25,004 nt of DNA, taken from NCBI GenBank assembly GCA_964402055.1, contig CAYOAV010000025.1:1-25004 (forward strand), in the 5' to 3' direction. Below are positions 1 through 7,009 of this stretch, in pieces; the stretch's first letter is position 1, and each line of letters starts with the position of its first letter. The notes under the pieces are model-generated. The model did not search any database. It saw only the letters and a program-made list of their open reading frames with translations, and was not told where the DNA came from. Made by a program: the position numbers and the translations under genes. This stretch comes from UMGS363 sp964402055. Its GTDB lineage: Bacteria; Bacillota; Clostridia; Oscillospirales; Ruminococcaceae.

Positions 1-345
1 ATTTCGGGTGCGGGGCAAGCAGAAAATTCAGGAGTTAATTGGGGGAGCAATATTAATAAGAAGCATTTGTTCAGAGATATACATGATAAAAATAGTAATG
101 AATTAGAGGTTTTTTATCTTAAAGCTTTAAATGGCAAGCTTCATGAAAAAGATATTGCTTTTAAAAATGATGGAACAACAGAGCAAAAAATGAGAGTGCT
201 GTTGCAAACACTAACAATCTCGAAATCAATAAAAATGTATGGAGATTTCGTTGATAATAGAGTTAAATTGAAAACAGAAAAGGTTGCTGGAGGAACAAAT
301 TCATTTTTAGGTTTTGTTAAAAGCAACGATTTTTATATTCCTTAG
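1..345 (+). CDS. 3' end of an unrecognised gene, possibly a PBECR-like nuclease domain
   Basis: The reading frame is open from the first base of the window to a TAG at 343-345, so this is the C-terminal ~114 residues of a protein that starts outside. The TTG at 67 is just an internal codon with no ribosome site. The end of the protein, with TEKVAGGTNSFLGFV followed by FYIP, reminds me of the end of phage/ICE-associated PBECR4-type RNase-fold domains, which usually run on a little further after a YxP motif. That would make this copy slightly short, but I hold the match weakly. The stretch is richer in A and T than the genes that follow (many AAA, AAT and TTA codons), which fits an acquired element. 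It ends 30 bp before the next start on the same strand. Real gene: likely. Function: not established. Confidence 0.5.
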   Translation: MSGAGQAENSGVNWGSNINKKHLFRDIHDKNSNELEVFYLKALNGKLHEKDIAFKNDGTTEQKMRVLLQTLTISKSIKMYGDFVDNRVKLKTEKVAGGTNSFLGFVKSNDFYIP

Positions 346-375
346 CTCCGCAAAATACTTATTGGAGGAATAAAG

Positions 376-894
376 TTGATAATATATTTTGATAATTTGC
401 AGAATATGGAAATAGGCGAAAGAGCCTGTGCGTTTGCAAGGGAAATGAAAAGCACGAAAAACGCGGAATTTGACGGTGAAAAGCTCACGATAGATTTAGT
501 TGAGGGGGCTAATGAAAATGTGGTAAAAACTGCGGTTATCGGTTTTATAGGCTCGCTCGACAGGACGGTTATGGTTTCAGATAAGGAATTTGAAAAGAAA
601 CAGCCGCAGAAAGGCATAAATTTCTTTGTAAGAGCGGCTCTGACTATCATTATGGCGGCATTCGGTGCGGCTTTATCGGGAACGACCTCACTTTTTGCGT
701 TTATTGCGGCTTATATTATCATAATTTGGGATATTTTTGTGGAAATACCGAAAAAAATGAAAGAAAAAGACCGCTTTCGCTTTGTCGATGTGATTATCGG
801 CATAGCTACGGCGGTTATATTCATAATTGGTTGGTATCTGCCTGCGGTTTTAATTGCGTTCCTTTATCAGGCAGTGAAAAGACGAATCAGGTAG
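376..894 (+). CDS. Small membrane protein resembling the N-terminal part of a P1B-type metal ATPase
   Basis: A 172-residue protein with a TTG start, chosen because GGAGG lies at 364-368, 7 nt upstream. Residues 1-75 look like a ferredoxin-like HMA domain but lack the CxxC metal site. Three hydrophobic stretches follow: about 84-103, 104-122 and 136-163. The layout W-D-I-F...I-P-K-K-M..., then R-F-V-D-V-I-I-G-I-A-T, then Y-L-P-A-V-L-I-A-F-L-Y-Q-A parallels the first helices of zinc/cadmium P-type ATPases (GYDVL..A..NI, FDENFLM.IAT, Y.EA.AV.LFYQ). The actuator domain, the CPC membrane motif and the DKTGT phosphorylation site are all absent, because the gene stops at 892-894. It cannot be an active pump. 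It may be a remnant or a free-standing regulatory fragment. Its stop codon directly abuts the stop of the convergent PP2C gene. Confidence 0.62.
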   Translation: MIIYFDNLQNMEIGERACAFAREMKSTKNAEFDGEKLTIDLVEGANENVVKTAVIGFIGSLDRTVMVSDKEFEKKQPQKGINFFVRAALTIIMAAFGAALSGTTSLFAFIAAYIIIIWDIFVEIPKKMKEKDRFRFVDVIIGIATAVIFIIGWYLPAVLIAFLYQAVKRRIR

Positions 895-1641
895 TCACAT
901 TGCGGAAATGCCGATGACAGTGATGTTGTCGGTACTTCCACCGCTTTTTGCAAGCTCGATCAGAGCCTTAAGACGTTTAGGGAGCTTTTGTGGAAGTGCA
1001 AGAGTTTCCTCAATGTCGCCCTTGGTTATATAATCAAAAAGCCCATCGCTGCATATAAGTATAAGATCTCCTGCGAGAATGCCGCCGTCTATGGGGGTTA
1101 TCTCAATAGTCGGTTCTTCGGTGAAATTGCCAAGAACAGGGAAGATAACGTTGCGATGCTTATGGGTACGCTTTTCATCGGCCGTTATTTCGCCTTTTTC
1201 ATATAGCACCTGCACAAGTGACTGATCCCTTGAAAGCTGACGTATACTCCCGCCGCGATAACGCAGGAGCTTTGAATCGCCAACATTGATAATACAAGCA
1301 TTTCCGCTTTTTTCAACAGCCATTGCACAAAGAGTGGTCTGCATATTAATGCGGTTATGAGCTTCAGCGTCCTTATGCAGAGCGTAATGTATATCAAGAA
1401 GCTTTTTTTCATAATTGGTATTTTCGGAGAGCCGCACAGAGCTTAAATGAGTAAGTGCCATATTGGAAGCGATCTCGCCGCCAGCTTCTCCGCCTACACC
1501 GTCCGCAACGGCGGCGATAAACGGGGCATTCAGCTCACTTTCAAGCATACCCGAATTGACAACGACTTTATTTATAAGAAATGCGTCTTCATTATGGTCA
1601 CGCACAGTTCCCACATCAGTAATTCCGCAGCAATAATACAT
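895..1641 (-). CDS. PP2C-family protein serine/threonine phosphatase
   Basis: A PPM/PP2C phosphatase that removes phosphate from Ser/Thr, using two metal ions held by aspartates. The motifs appear in order: VGTVRDHNED near the N-terminus, VADGVGGEAGGE, NVGDSKLLRYR, LICSDGLFDYI and GGSTDNITVI at the C-terminus. At about 248 residues it is the usual length of bacterial PrpC/Stp proteins. I prefer the ATG at 1641. It has GGAGG (1647-1651, reverse strand) 5 nt away, gives the family-typical start (MYYCCGITDVGTVRDHNED), and leaves about 23 nt of leader after the predicted transcription start near 1664. An upstream in-frame ATG at 1653 would add four residues but leave only ~10 nt of leader. In Firmicutes such enzymes usually counteract a PASTA kinase. 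No kinase is encoded beside it, so its partner is unknown. Confidence 0.93.
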   Translation of the reverse strand: MYYCCGITDVGTVRDHNEDAFLINKVVVNSGMLESELNAPFIAAVADGVGGEAGGEIASNMALTHLSSVRLSENTNYEKKLLDIHYALHKDAEAHNRINMQTTLCAMAVEKSGNACIINVGDSKLLRYRGGSIRQLSRDQSLVQVLYEKGEITADEKRTHKHRNVIFPVLGNFTEEPTIEITPIDGGILAGDLILICSDGLFDYITKGDIEETLALPQKLPKRLKALIELAKSGGSTDNITVIGISAM

Positions 1642-1670
1642 AAGAGCCTCCATTTGATTTCCTTAAATCT

Positions 1671-1699
1671 ATTATAGCTCAATTATATTTGCTTTTCAA
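1671..1699 (-). promoter_or_regulatory. Promoter of the PP2C gene
   Basis: On the reverse strand, TTGAAA (1694-1699) and TATAAT (1671-1676) are separated by exactly 17 nt. Transcription would start near 1664, upstream of the preferred ATG at 1641. Confidence 0.75.
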
Positions 1700-1836
1700 C
1701 TGATTAGATATTTTTTTACATTTTATCCTATGTATTTTTTTATATTAATGTCTGCCTTGCTGTCCGTTAGTGAGTACGCACTATATATAAATTTTGTGCA
1801 AAATAAACATAATTGCTTCAAAGCTACAATTATTGC

Positions 1837-1865
1837 TTGACAAAAAATTAAAAAAGGTGTATTAT
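1837..1865 (+). promoter_or_regulatory. Sigma-A type promoter of the PocR chemoreceptor gene
   Basis: TTGACA (1837-1842), a 17-nt spacer and TATTAT (1860-1865). It leaves a leader of about 65 nt before the ATG at 1937. It is divergent from the PP2C promoter; the ~137 bp between them are AT-rich and hold a short TAGTG-N6-CACTA inverted repeat at 1768-1783. Confidence 0.75.
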
Positions 1866-1936
1866 ATATTTAATGATAATTGTGAAAAAGTATATTTTGC
1901 ATTAATCTATATCATTCCGTAATTGGAGGGAATAAT

Positions 1937-2935
1937 ATGTCAATTGCTCTTACTGATCTTATAAGCGTTTCTACGCTCCAGTCTATTCAGGATGGTTTTG
2001 CTAATTTTACGGGTATGGCTGCCCTCACTACGGACGCTGATGGCAATGCCGTTACAAAGGGAAGTAACTTCACCGAATTCTGTATAGATCTTACAAGAAA
2101 AAGCAAGGAAGGCTGCCGCAAATGTGCGCAATGCGATAAAAAGGGCGGCGAGGATGCTTTGTATTCAAGAAGATCCGTTGCATATTCCTGTCACGCTGGA
2201 CTTGTGGATTTTGCCGCTCCTATTATGCTCGGAGATGAGATGATAGGCTCGTTTATCGGTGGTCAGGTTCTTACAGAAGAGCCTGATGAGGATAAATTCC
2301 GTGCAATTGCAAGAAATATCGGTGTTGACGAGGATAAATACATAGCTGCTCTGCGTAAGGTCAAGATAGTTGAAAGAAAACAGGTTGAGGCTGCGGCTGA
2401 TTTCCTTTTTATTATCGCTGGTCTGCTTTCACAGTCGGCTTATGACGCTTATGTTTCAAAGCAGAATAATACAGGTCTTACAAGCCTTAATCAGGCACTT
2501 TATAAGAAGGTCGATGAGGCAGGTTCTCTTGTACGCAGGACTGAAAAATCGCTCAATATGCTTAAGGACGCTTATTCTGAGCTGAATAATATTGCACAGA
2601 ATACCTCTGCTGAAATTTCAAAGACTACTGATACTCTTAAGCAGATCCAGGATATTGCTCTTAATACGAAAATACTTGGCTTCAATGCTTCAATTGAGGC
2701 TTCAAGAGCTAAGGAGGCAGGAAAGGGCTTCGGTGTTATCGCACAGGAAGTCAGAAGTCTGGCTGAAACAAGCAAAGCTTCCGCTGATAATATCCAGAAG
2801 GCTATGAACAATATCGATACACATTCAAAGACAATTGTTGATAATATCTCCGACACGCAGAATATCGTAACGACATGCTTTGAGGATATTGCAAAATTTG
2901 AGGAGCTTCTTGATGAAATCAAGAATATGAAGTAA
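1937..2935 (+). CDS. Soluble chemoreceptor: PocR sensory domain plus short MCP signalling domain
   Basis: A 332-residue cytoplasmic chemotaxis transducer; no membrane helix is visible. Residues ~8-170 match the PocR-type sensory domain (PF10114 family): FANFTGMAALTTDADGN, an F-C-I-D-L region, the cysteine set C49, C60, C63, C66 and C85, and the IGSFIGGQVL segment. Residues ~190-330 form a coiled coil with the MCP hairpin tip (LGFNASIEASRAKEAGKGFG, then VIAQEVRSLAETS), which contacts CheA/CheW. There is no HAMP, and the signalling domain is shorter than in classical receptors. GGAGGG lies ~8 nt before the ATG. In other proteins PocR domains sense small metabolites. The clustered cysteines suggest a metal or redox cofactor here (inference). 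The next gene, a YjfB-like motility peptide, follows after 13 bp, so the two are probably co-transcribed. Confidence 0.92.
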   Translation: MSIALTDLISVSTLQSIQDGFANFTGMAALTTDADGNAVTKGSNFTEFCIDLTRKSKEGCRKCAQCDKKGGEDALYSRRSVAYSCHAGLVDFAAPIMLGDEMIGSFIGGQVLTEEPDEDKFRAIARNIGVDEDKYIAALRKVKIVERKQVEAAADFLFIIAGLLSQSAYDAYVSKQNNTGLTSLNQALYKKVDEAGSLVRRTEKSLNMLKDAYSELNNIAQNTSAEISKTTDTLKQIQDIALNTKILGFNASIEASRAKEAGKGFGVIAQEVRSLAETSKASADNIQKAMNNIDTHSKTIVDNISDTQNIVTTCFEDIAKFEELLDEIKNMK

Positions 2936-2948
2936 GGAGGCTGATTTT

Positions 2949-3146
2949 ATGGATATGAATGCTTCTATCGCATCGACTGCTATGGCAATGAGCCAGGCTA
3001 ATTTTCAGCAGCAGGCTGGTATGACTGTACTTAAAAAGAGTATGGACGTAAGCTCGGAGCTTGCAATGGGAACTATCGAAATGATGAACGATTCTGTTAA
3101 GGCTTTTTCGGGAGATATCGGTGCATTGTTCGACGCAAGAGCGTAA
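2949..3146 (+). CDS. YjfB-like putative motility protein
   Basis: A 65-residue, methionine- and alanine-rich, amphipathic helical protein with no signal peptide. The pattern (IASTAMAMSQANFQQQAGM, TVLKKSMD, then a short C-terminal helix) matches the small YjfB 'putative motility protein' family (PF14070). That family is known by genome context with flagellar and chemotaxis genes; its biochemistry is not known to me. AAGGAGG sits directly after the stop of the upstream chemoreceptor gene, 8-9 nt before this ATG, so translation should be efficient and coupled. The pairing with a chemoreceptor agrees with the motility association. A terminator follows at once. Confidence 0.82.
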   Translation: MDMNASIASTAMAMSQANFQQQAGMTVLKKSMDVSSELAMGTIEMMNDSVKAFSGDIGALFDARA

Positions 3147-3151
3147 AATAC

Positions 3152-3187
3152 AAAACACGGCAGAGGTTTGTTCCTTGCCGTGTTTTT
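3152..3187. terminator. Bidirectional intrinsic terminator
   Basis: A stem AAAACACGGCA / TGCCGTGTTTT with a ~13-nt loop, flanked by an A-rich 5' side and a T run on the 3' side. It lies between the YjfB-like gene and the convergent SpoIID gene and can serve both strands. Confidence 0.85.
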
Positions 3188-3190
3188 TGT

Positions 3191-4189
3191 TTATTCGATA
3201 GTAGCTCCGTTGTAATAATATGATAGTATTTCACGGTAGCTTTTGCCCTCTTTGGCGAGGGAATTTGCCCCATATTGGCTTAATCCCACGCCGTGGCCGC
3301 TGCCCTTGACGGTGAAAACATAGCTTTTGTCCTTATATTCAACGCTGAATGACGCTGAACGCAGACCAAGAACAGTTCTTATTTCATTTCCCGTGTAGGT
3401 ATAGCCGCCGACAAGTGCGGATTTTACATAGCCGCCCTCTGTATGATCGGAAACGGCTATAAGCTCATCATTCGGGCAGTCAGGGTCAATATCCTCAAAT
3501 GCGGAACGAATTTCATCGGCGGTGAAAACGGCTTCGCTGTAAAAGGTGGGTGCTTCGCAGTCAAAGCTGCTGTCAACAGAGGTAAGATAGGGTATGTCCG
3601 TTCCCCATGCGTCAAGTGCGGATTCTGTTTTTCCACAGGATATTGAATGGAAAGCGGCGGAGATAGGCTCGCCGTCATAATATAACGCTTCGGGATAAAC
3701 GGAATCAACTGCATTTTCGATTTTTTGGCGGTATTCATCGTATGCTTCGCCGTAAAAGGCTTTGCCCTGCTCGGGAGTGAAAAAAGCCTGATAAATGGAG
3801 CTGTCGTTTGATATGTACGCACCCATAAGCTCGATGGTCGGGGAAAGTGTTTCAAGGTTTATTCTTCGCAGGGCATATGTATGTGCGGCGACAGCCTGTG
3901 CTTTGAGTGCTTCTTCCTCATATGCGGCAGGCATTTCCGCCATAACTGCTCCGATTATATATTCACGCATCGTCATAGATATAATCTTTCCACTTGTAAT
4001 ATCGAGGACGGTGAAATTATCTTCTGATGCTTCTGTAAGGGGAGGTTCGGTTTCTGTGACAGAAAATTCCGCTTCTGTAAATTCCGTTTCAGTAGGAGCT
4101 TCCTCCGATGAATTTCCCATAAAGCCTATAAGAGGTATAATAAGCATTAATGCGGCGAAAATAAGGGCGATTTTGAGCATTTCCTTCAT
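3191..4189 (-). CDS. spoIID: SpoIID/LytB-domain protein (stage II sporulation protein D-like)
   Basis: A 332-residue membrane-anchored protein. The N-terminal helix (residues ~5-24) is followed by an acidic, Glu/Thr-rich linker (~28-55) and a SpoIID domain (~60-332). In the family, SpoIID is a lytic transglycosylase acting on stem-peptide-free glycan during forespore engulfment, with SpoIIM and SpoIIP. Visible hallmarks are MREYIIGAVMAEMP, EEEALKAQAVAAHTYALRR (the family's catalytic Glu lies in the AEMP element), an FHSISCGKTESA segment with the metal-site type His and Cys, and the closing GSGHGVGLSQYGAN, then YYYNGATIE. Upstream, AAAGGA lies ~10 nt before the ATG. It stands alone, convergent to the chemoreceptor pair, and I see no convincing promoter. 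A second, more divergent family member is encoded at 17529-18995, so which is the true sporulation SpoIID is an inference from better motif conservation here. Confidence 0.88.
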   Translation of the reverse strand: MKEMLKIALIFAALMLIIPLIGFMGNSSEEAPTETEFTEAEFSVTETEPPLTEASEDNFTVLDITSGKIISMTMREYIIGAVMAEMPAAYEEEALKAQAVAAHTYALRRINLETLSPTIELMGAYISNDSSIYQAFFTPEQGKAFYGEAYDEYRQKIENAVDSVYPEALYYDGEPISAAFHSISCGKTESALDAWGTDIPYLTSVDSSFDCEAPTFYSEAVFTADEIRSAFEDIDPDCPNDELIAVSDHTEGGYVKSALVGGYTYTGNEIRTVLGLRSASFSVEYKDKSYVFTVKGSGHGVGLSQYGANSLAKEGKSYREILSYYYNGATIE

Positions 4190-4282
4190 TTGAACATATC
4201 CTTTCTGTGTTGTTTTTTACAAATATGGCAAAAAAACCAAGATATCCCTGTTTTTTTCGTGACCCGAAATTAAAAAAACTTC

Positions 4283-4311
4283 TTGACAAGTCGTTAAAGC
4301 TATTGTAAAAT
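4283..4311 (+). promoter_or_regulatory. Promoter of the citrate synthase operon
   Basis: TTGACA (4283-4288), a 17-nt spacer and TAAAAT (4306-4311). Transcription would start near 4318, giving an unusually long leader of ~175 nt before the citrate synthase start. Confidence 0.7.
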
Positions 4312-4317
4312 AAAAGA

Positions 4318-4494
4318 GTACATATTTTTGTGTTAAAGGTTGAAATGAATATGTACGCCATACTTTGCAATATCAGCGGAGCGTCCGCTGAATGACTGAA
4401 CCTCTGATGCCGAATGCCGCTCAAGGTTTGATGCGGGTCTTGGCATATTAAGCGTCTGAGGAAAGGGGGTTGCTACTTTTTATGCGGTAAGCAT
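4318..4494 (+). promoter_or_regulatory. Long structured 5' leader of citrate synthase, with a two-codon upstream ORF
   Basis: The leader holds a perfect 8-bp hairpin, TCAGCGGA-GCG-TCCGCTGA (4373-4391). Further pairable segments are AACCT/AGGTT (about 4400 and 4434) and ATGCC/GGCAT (about 4405 and 4442). Near its end, a purine-rich GAGGAAAGGGGG (4458-4469) is followed after 12 nt by ATG-CGG-TAA (4482-4490), a Met-Arg-stop mini-ORF that ends 4 nt before the ATG at 4495. I recognise no known riboswitch consensus. A regulatory role is inference. Confidence 0.4.
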
Positions 4495-5877
4495 ATGAAA
4501 GGGCAGTTCACTATGATTGGTAAAAACAATGAATACGGGAGCGCTGCTATAAACAGTTTATGCAGTGAATTCCTTAAACATAACAATATTGCACCTGAGC
4601 TTTATGAAAAATATCAGGTAAAAAGAGGCTTGCGTAACAGCGATGGAACAGGCGTTGTTGCAGGAATAACAAATATATGTAATGTTCACGGATATGTCGT
4701 TTCCGAGGGCGAAAAGGTTCCTGCTGATGGTGAGCTTATTTACAGAGGTTACAGTATCAACGACATCGTTGCAGGTATCCAGGAGAAAAAACGCTTCGGA
4801 TTCGAGGAAACTGTATATCTGCTTCTGTTCGGCGAGCTTCCTACGCAGGTTCAGCTTGACGGATTCAATCAGCTTCTTTCAGAATACAGGGAGCTGCCGC
4901 CAGGATTTTCCGAGGATATGATATTTAAAGCTCCATCAAAGAATATAATGAATAAAATGGCACGTTCGGTGCTGGCTCTTTATTCGTATGATGTCGATCC
5001 CGAGGATCAGTCGCTTGCGGCAGAGCTTAACCGTGCGATATCTATAATCGCAAAGCTTCCGTCAGCTATGGTTGACGCATATCAGATAAAAAGACGTGTT
5101 TTCGACAGGGAAAGCCTTTATATGCATCCGCTCAATCCCGAGGAATGCACGGCACAGAGCATTCTTTCAACACTTCGCTCCGATAGAATTTATTCTGAGG
5201 AGGAGGCAAGGCTTCTCGACCTTATGCTCATTATTCACGCAGAGCATGGTGGCGGAAATAACTCCACGTTCACCTGCCGAACTCTTACTTCATCGGGTAC
5301 GGACGCTTATTCCGCATATTCGGGAGCTATCGGCTCGCTTAAGGGTCATCGTCACGGCGGTGCGAACACCAAGGTCATTGCACAGCTCGAAAATTTCAAG
5401 GAAAATATTGAGCATTGGGACAGCGATGCCGAGGTTCAGGATTATCTCGCAAAGGTTATCCGCAAGGAGGCTGGCGATGGAACAGGTCTTATTTACGGTA
5501 TGGGTCATGCCGTTTATACAATTTCCGACCCGAGAGCTGTTATCCTTAAAGAAAACGCTATGAAGCTTGCCAAAGGCACGGAGTTTGAAAAGGAGTTTAT
5601 GCTTCTTGACGCTGTTGAACGTCTTACTCCGCAGATTTTTGCCGATATCAAGGGCAGTAATAAGGCTATGTGTGCCAATGTTGATATGTATTCGGGTCTG
5701 GTCTATCGTATGCTTAAGATCCCTGTTGAGCTTAATACTCCGATGTTTGCGGTTGCGAGAATCGCAGGCTGGGCGGCTCACAGAATCGAGGAGCTTACCA
5801 CAGGCGGCAGAATTATACGTCCAGCATACAAGCCTATAGCAAAAAGACGTGACTACAAGGCTATTGAAAACAGATAA
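4495..5877 (+). CDS. gltA: Citrate synthase
   Basis: Condenses oxaloacetate with acetyl-CoA to citrate; in fermentative Clostridia this typically feeds glutamate synthesis through a partial TCA cycle. At 460 residues it fits the longer Clostridial form with an N-terminal extension. The active-site blocks are present: IIHAEHGGGNNSTFT (~246-260), GSLKGHRHGGANTKV (~280-294), YGMGHAVYTISDPRA, NVDMYSGLVY, which carries the catalytic Asp (~394-403), and a final ARIAGWAAHRIEEL. The start is uncertain. ATG 4495 has no Shine-Dalgarno but could be reached by re-initiation from the mini-ORF just upstream. ATG 4513, six codons later, has AAAGGG 9 nt before it. The next gene, a membrane protein, follows after 24 bp with no terminator, so the two form an operon. 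Confidence 0.96.
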   Translation: MKGQFTMIGKNNEYGSAAINSLCSEFLKHNNIAPELYEKYQVKRGLRNSDGTGVVAGITNICNVHGYVVSEGEKVPADGELIYRGYSINDIVAGIQEKKRFGFEETVYLLLFGELPTQVQLDGFNQLLSEYRELPPGFSEDMIFKAPSKNIMNKMARSVLALYSYDVDPEDQSLAAELNRAISIIAKLPSAMVDAYQIKRRVFDRESLYMHPLNPEECTAQSILSTLRSDRIYSEEEARLLDLMLIIHAEHGGGNNSTFTCRTLTSSGTDAYSAYSGAIGSLKGHRHGGANTKVIAQLENFKENIEHWDSDAEVQDYLAKVIRKEAGDGTGLIYGMGHAVYTISDPRAVILKENAMKLAKGTEFEKEFMLLDAVERLTPQIFADIKGSNKAMCANVDMYSGLVYRMLKIPVELNTPMFAVARIAGWAAHRIEELTTGGRIIRPAYKPIAKRRDYKAIENR

Positions 5878-5901
5878 CTTAAAGTAAAAGGAGAAGTAGA
5901 C

Positions 5902-6921
5902 ATGAGCGAAAAACAGGTTACTCCGTACAGAAAGAAAAAGGTTTTTCTTGATAAGAAGTTCTCAATGGTGATATATGCCGTAACGTTGGTGCTTGCTGTT
6001 TTAAGCAGAACTATTCAGCTTAAAAATAATATGAATTTTGCAACAGGTGCATATATCGAAAAGGGCTTTAATCTCACGCTTACTATAATAATTATTGGAT
6101 TTTTGCTGCTTACGGCGGTAATGATATTCGGTGAATCAAGAGATAAGGTAATAAAATCCTGTATTCTGATAAATCCGATGAAGTTAAGAGCGGAAAGACT
6201 TAACAAAAAGGTTTCACCTAAGGCGGCTTCTGCGATGTTCGTTATGGCAGGCTTGCTGGTATATGAAACATTAGCTCCGCTTATTTCACAGATAAGCTAT
6301 AACAGAAGCATTTCTACAGAGGATGAGCCTGTCGGAATTTTCACTGATATAACCGCAATGCAGTGGATAAATTATGCGTTTATGATAATTCTTTGCTGTA
6401 CCTTTATCTCAACGGGTGTGAGCATATTCAAGGGCGACGGTATAACCAAGGGTCAGTGTGCGTTTATTACGCTTTTCCCTGTATGGAAGCTTGTCAAGAC
6501 CTTTGAGCTTATAACCACCTATCAGGTAATAGGTCCATACTCCGAGAAATGCTATATCCTTATGACAAATGTTTTCTCGGCATTCTTCTTCCTTAATTTT
6601 GTAAGATTTTTCTGCGGCTATGAGAAGAAAAGAACAAGGTATTATATGGTGCTGTTCGGTTATGCAGCATCAATAACAGCCGCTGTTTCCACTCTTCCAA
6701 GATACGCAATGTTCTTCCTTACAGATTATTCCGTAAGAGAGGGTATGCTTACTCCCGATACGGTCGATGTGGGAATTATATTCGTAACAGCTGCAATAGT
6801 TGCTGTTTTCTGGAGCACCTACGTTTACAGAGTTATGCCTAAGCTTAACCTTACAGGCAAACGCCGCTGGACGGGACTTCAGACTGATGGCGAATCCAAA
6901 ATGGAAACAATTGACGACTGA
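5902..6921 (+). CDS. Polytopic membrane protein of unknown function
   Basis: A 339-residue integral membrane protein that I do not recognise. It starts with a short basic cytoplasmic segment (SEKQVTPYRKKKVFLDKK) and has about seven to eight hydrophobic helices. They lie near residues 21-38, 56-78, 108-130, 153-174, 182-200, 214-233, 242-262 and 287-306. A hydrophilic, acidic C-terminus (~315-339) follows. No catalytic or transporter motif stands out. The pairs YEKKRTRYY and KPKLNLTGKRR-like basic stretches suggest cytoplasmic loops. AAAGGAG lies ~10 nt upstream of the ATG. It is probably co-transcribed with citrate synthase, 24 bp upstream, which gives no clear functional clue. A strong terminator follows 27 bp after the stop. 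Confidence 0.85.
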   Translation: MSEKQVTPYRKKKVFLDKKFSMVIYAVTLVLAVLSRTIQLKNNMNFATGAYIEKGFNLTLTIIIIGFLLLTAVMIFGESRDKVIKSCILINPMKLRAERLNKKVSPKAASAMFVMAGLLVYETLAPLISQISYNRSISTEDEPVGIFTDITAMQWINYAFMIILCCTFISTGVSIFKGDGITKGQCAFITLFPVWKLVKTFELITTYQVIGPYSEKCYILMTNVFSAFFFLNFVRFFCGYEKKRTRYYMVLFGYAASITAAVSTLPRYAMFFLTDYSVREGMLTPDTVDVGIIFVTAAIVAVFWSTYVYRVMPKLNLTGKRRWTGLQTDGESKMETIDD

Positions 6922-6947
6922 TATAAAGCAAAAAAATCAGGCTTTTC

Positions 6948-6994
6948 AGGGGCGTTTTCGGCTGCATCGAGGCAGTCCCGAACGCCCCTTTTTT
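6948..6994 (+). terminator. Intrinsic terminator directly in front of a ribosome site
   Basis: A GC-rich stem (GGGGCGTT...CGG pairing with CCG-AACGCCCC, with an inner CTGC/GCAG helix) followed by TTTTTT (6989-6994). The next gene's AGGAGG starts at 6995, the very next base. It ends the citrate synthase unit or acts as an attenuator for the lipoprotein gene. Confidence 0.85.
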
Positions 6995-7009
6995 AGGAGG
7001 GTCATCCGC

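Noticed and set aside
1768..1783. TAGTG-N6-CACTA inverted repeat between the PP2C and PocR receptor promoters
   Set aside because: Arms of only 5 bp; too short to claim as an operator without conservation data.
4195..4260. Possible sporulation sigma-E promoter before the SpoIID gene (GATATCTT and CATATTTG on the reverse strand)
   Set aside because: The -10 half matches the sigma-E consensus poorly; not strong enough to list.
4318..4494. Known riboswitch or T-box in the citrate synthase leader
   Set aside because: I looked for T-box, c-di-GMP, guanidine, fluoride, ZTP and similar core motifs and saw none; kept only as an unassigned leader.
5290..5781. 163-codon reverse-strand frame inside citrate synthase
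   Set aside because: Antisense shadow of a strongly conserved gene with no start signals.
6800..7009. Extension of the lipoprotein frame upstream to 6800
   Set aside because: It overlaps the preceding membrane-protein gene and runs through the terminator hairpin. The start at 7010 has AGGAGG and yields a clean lipoprotein signal.
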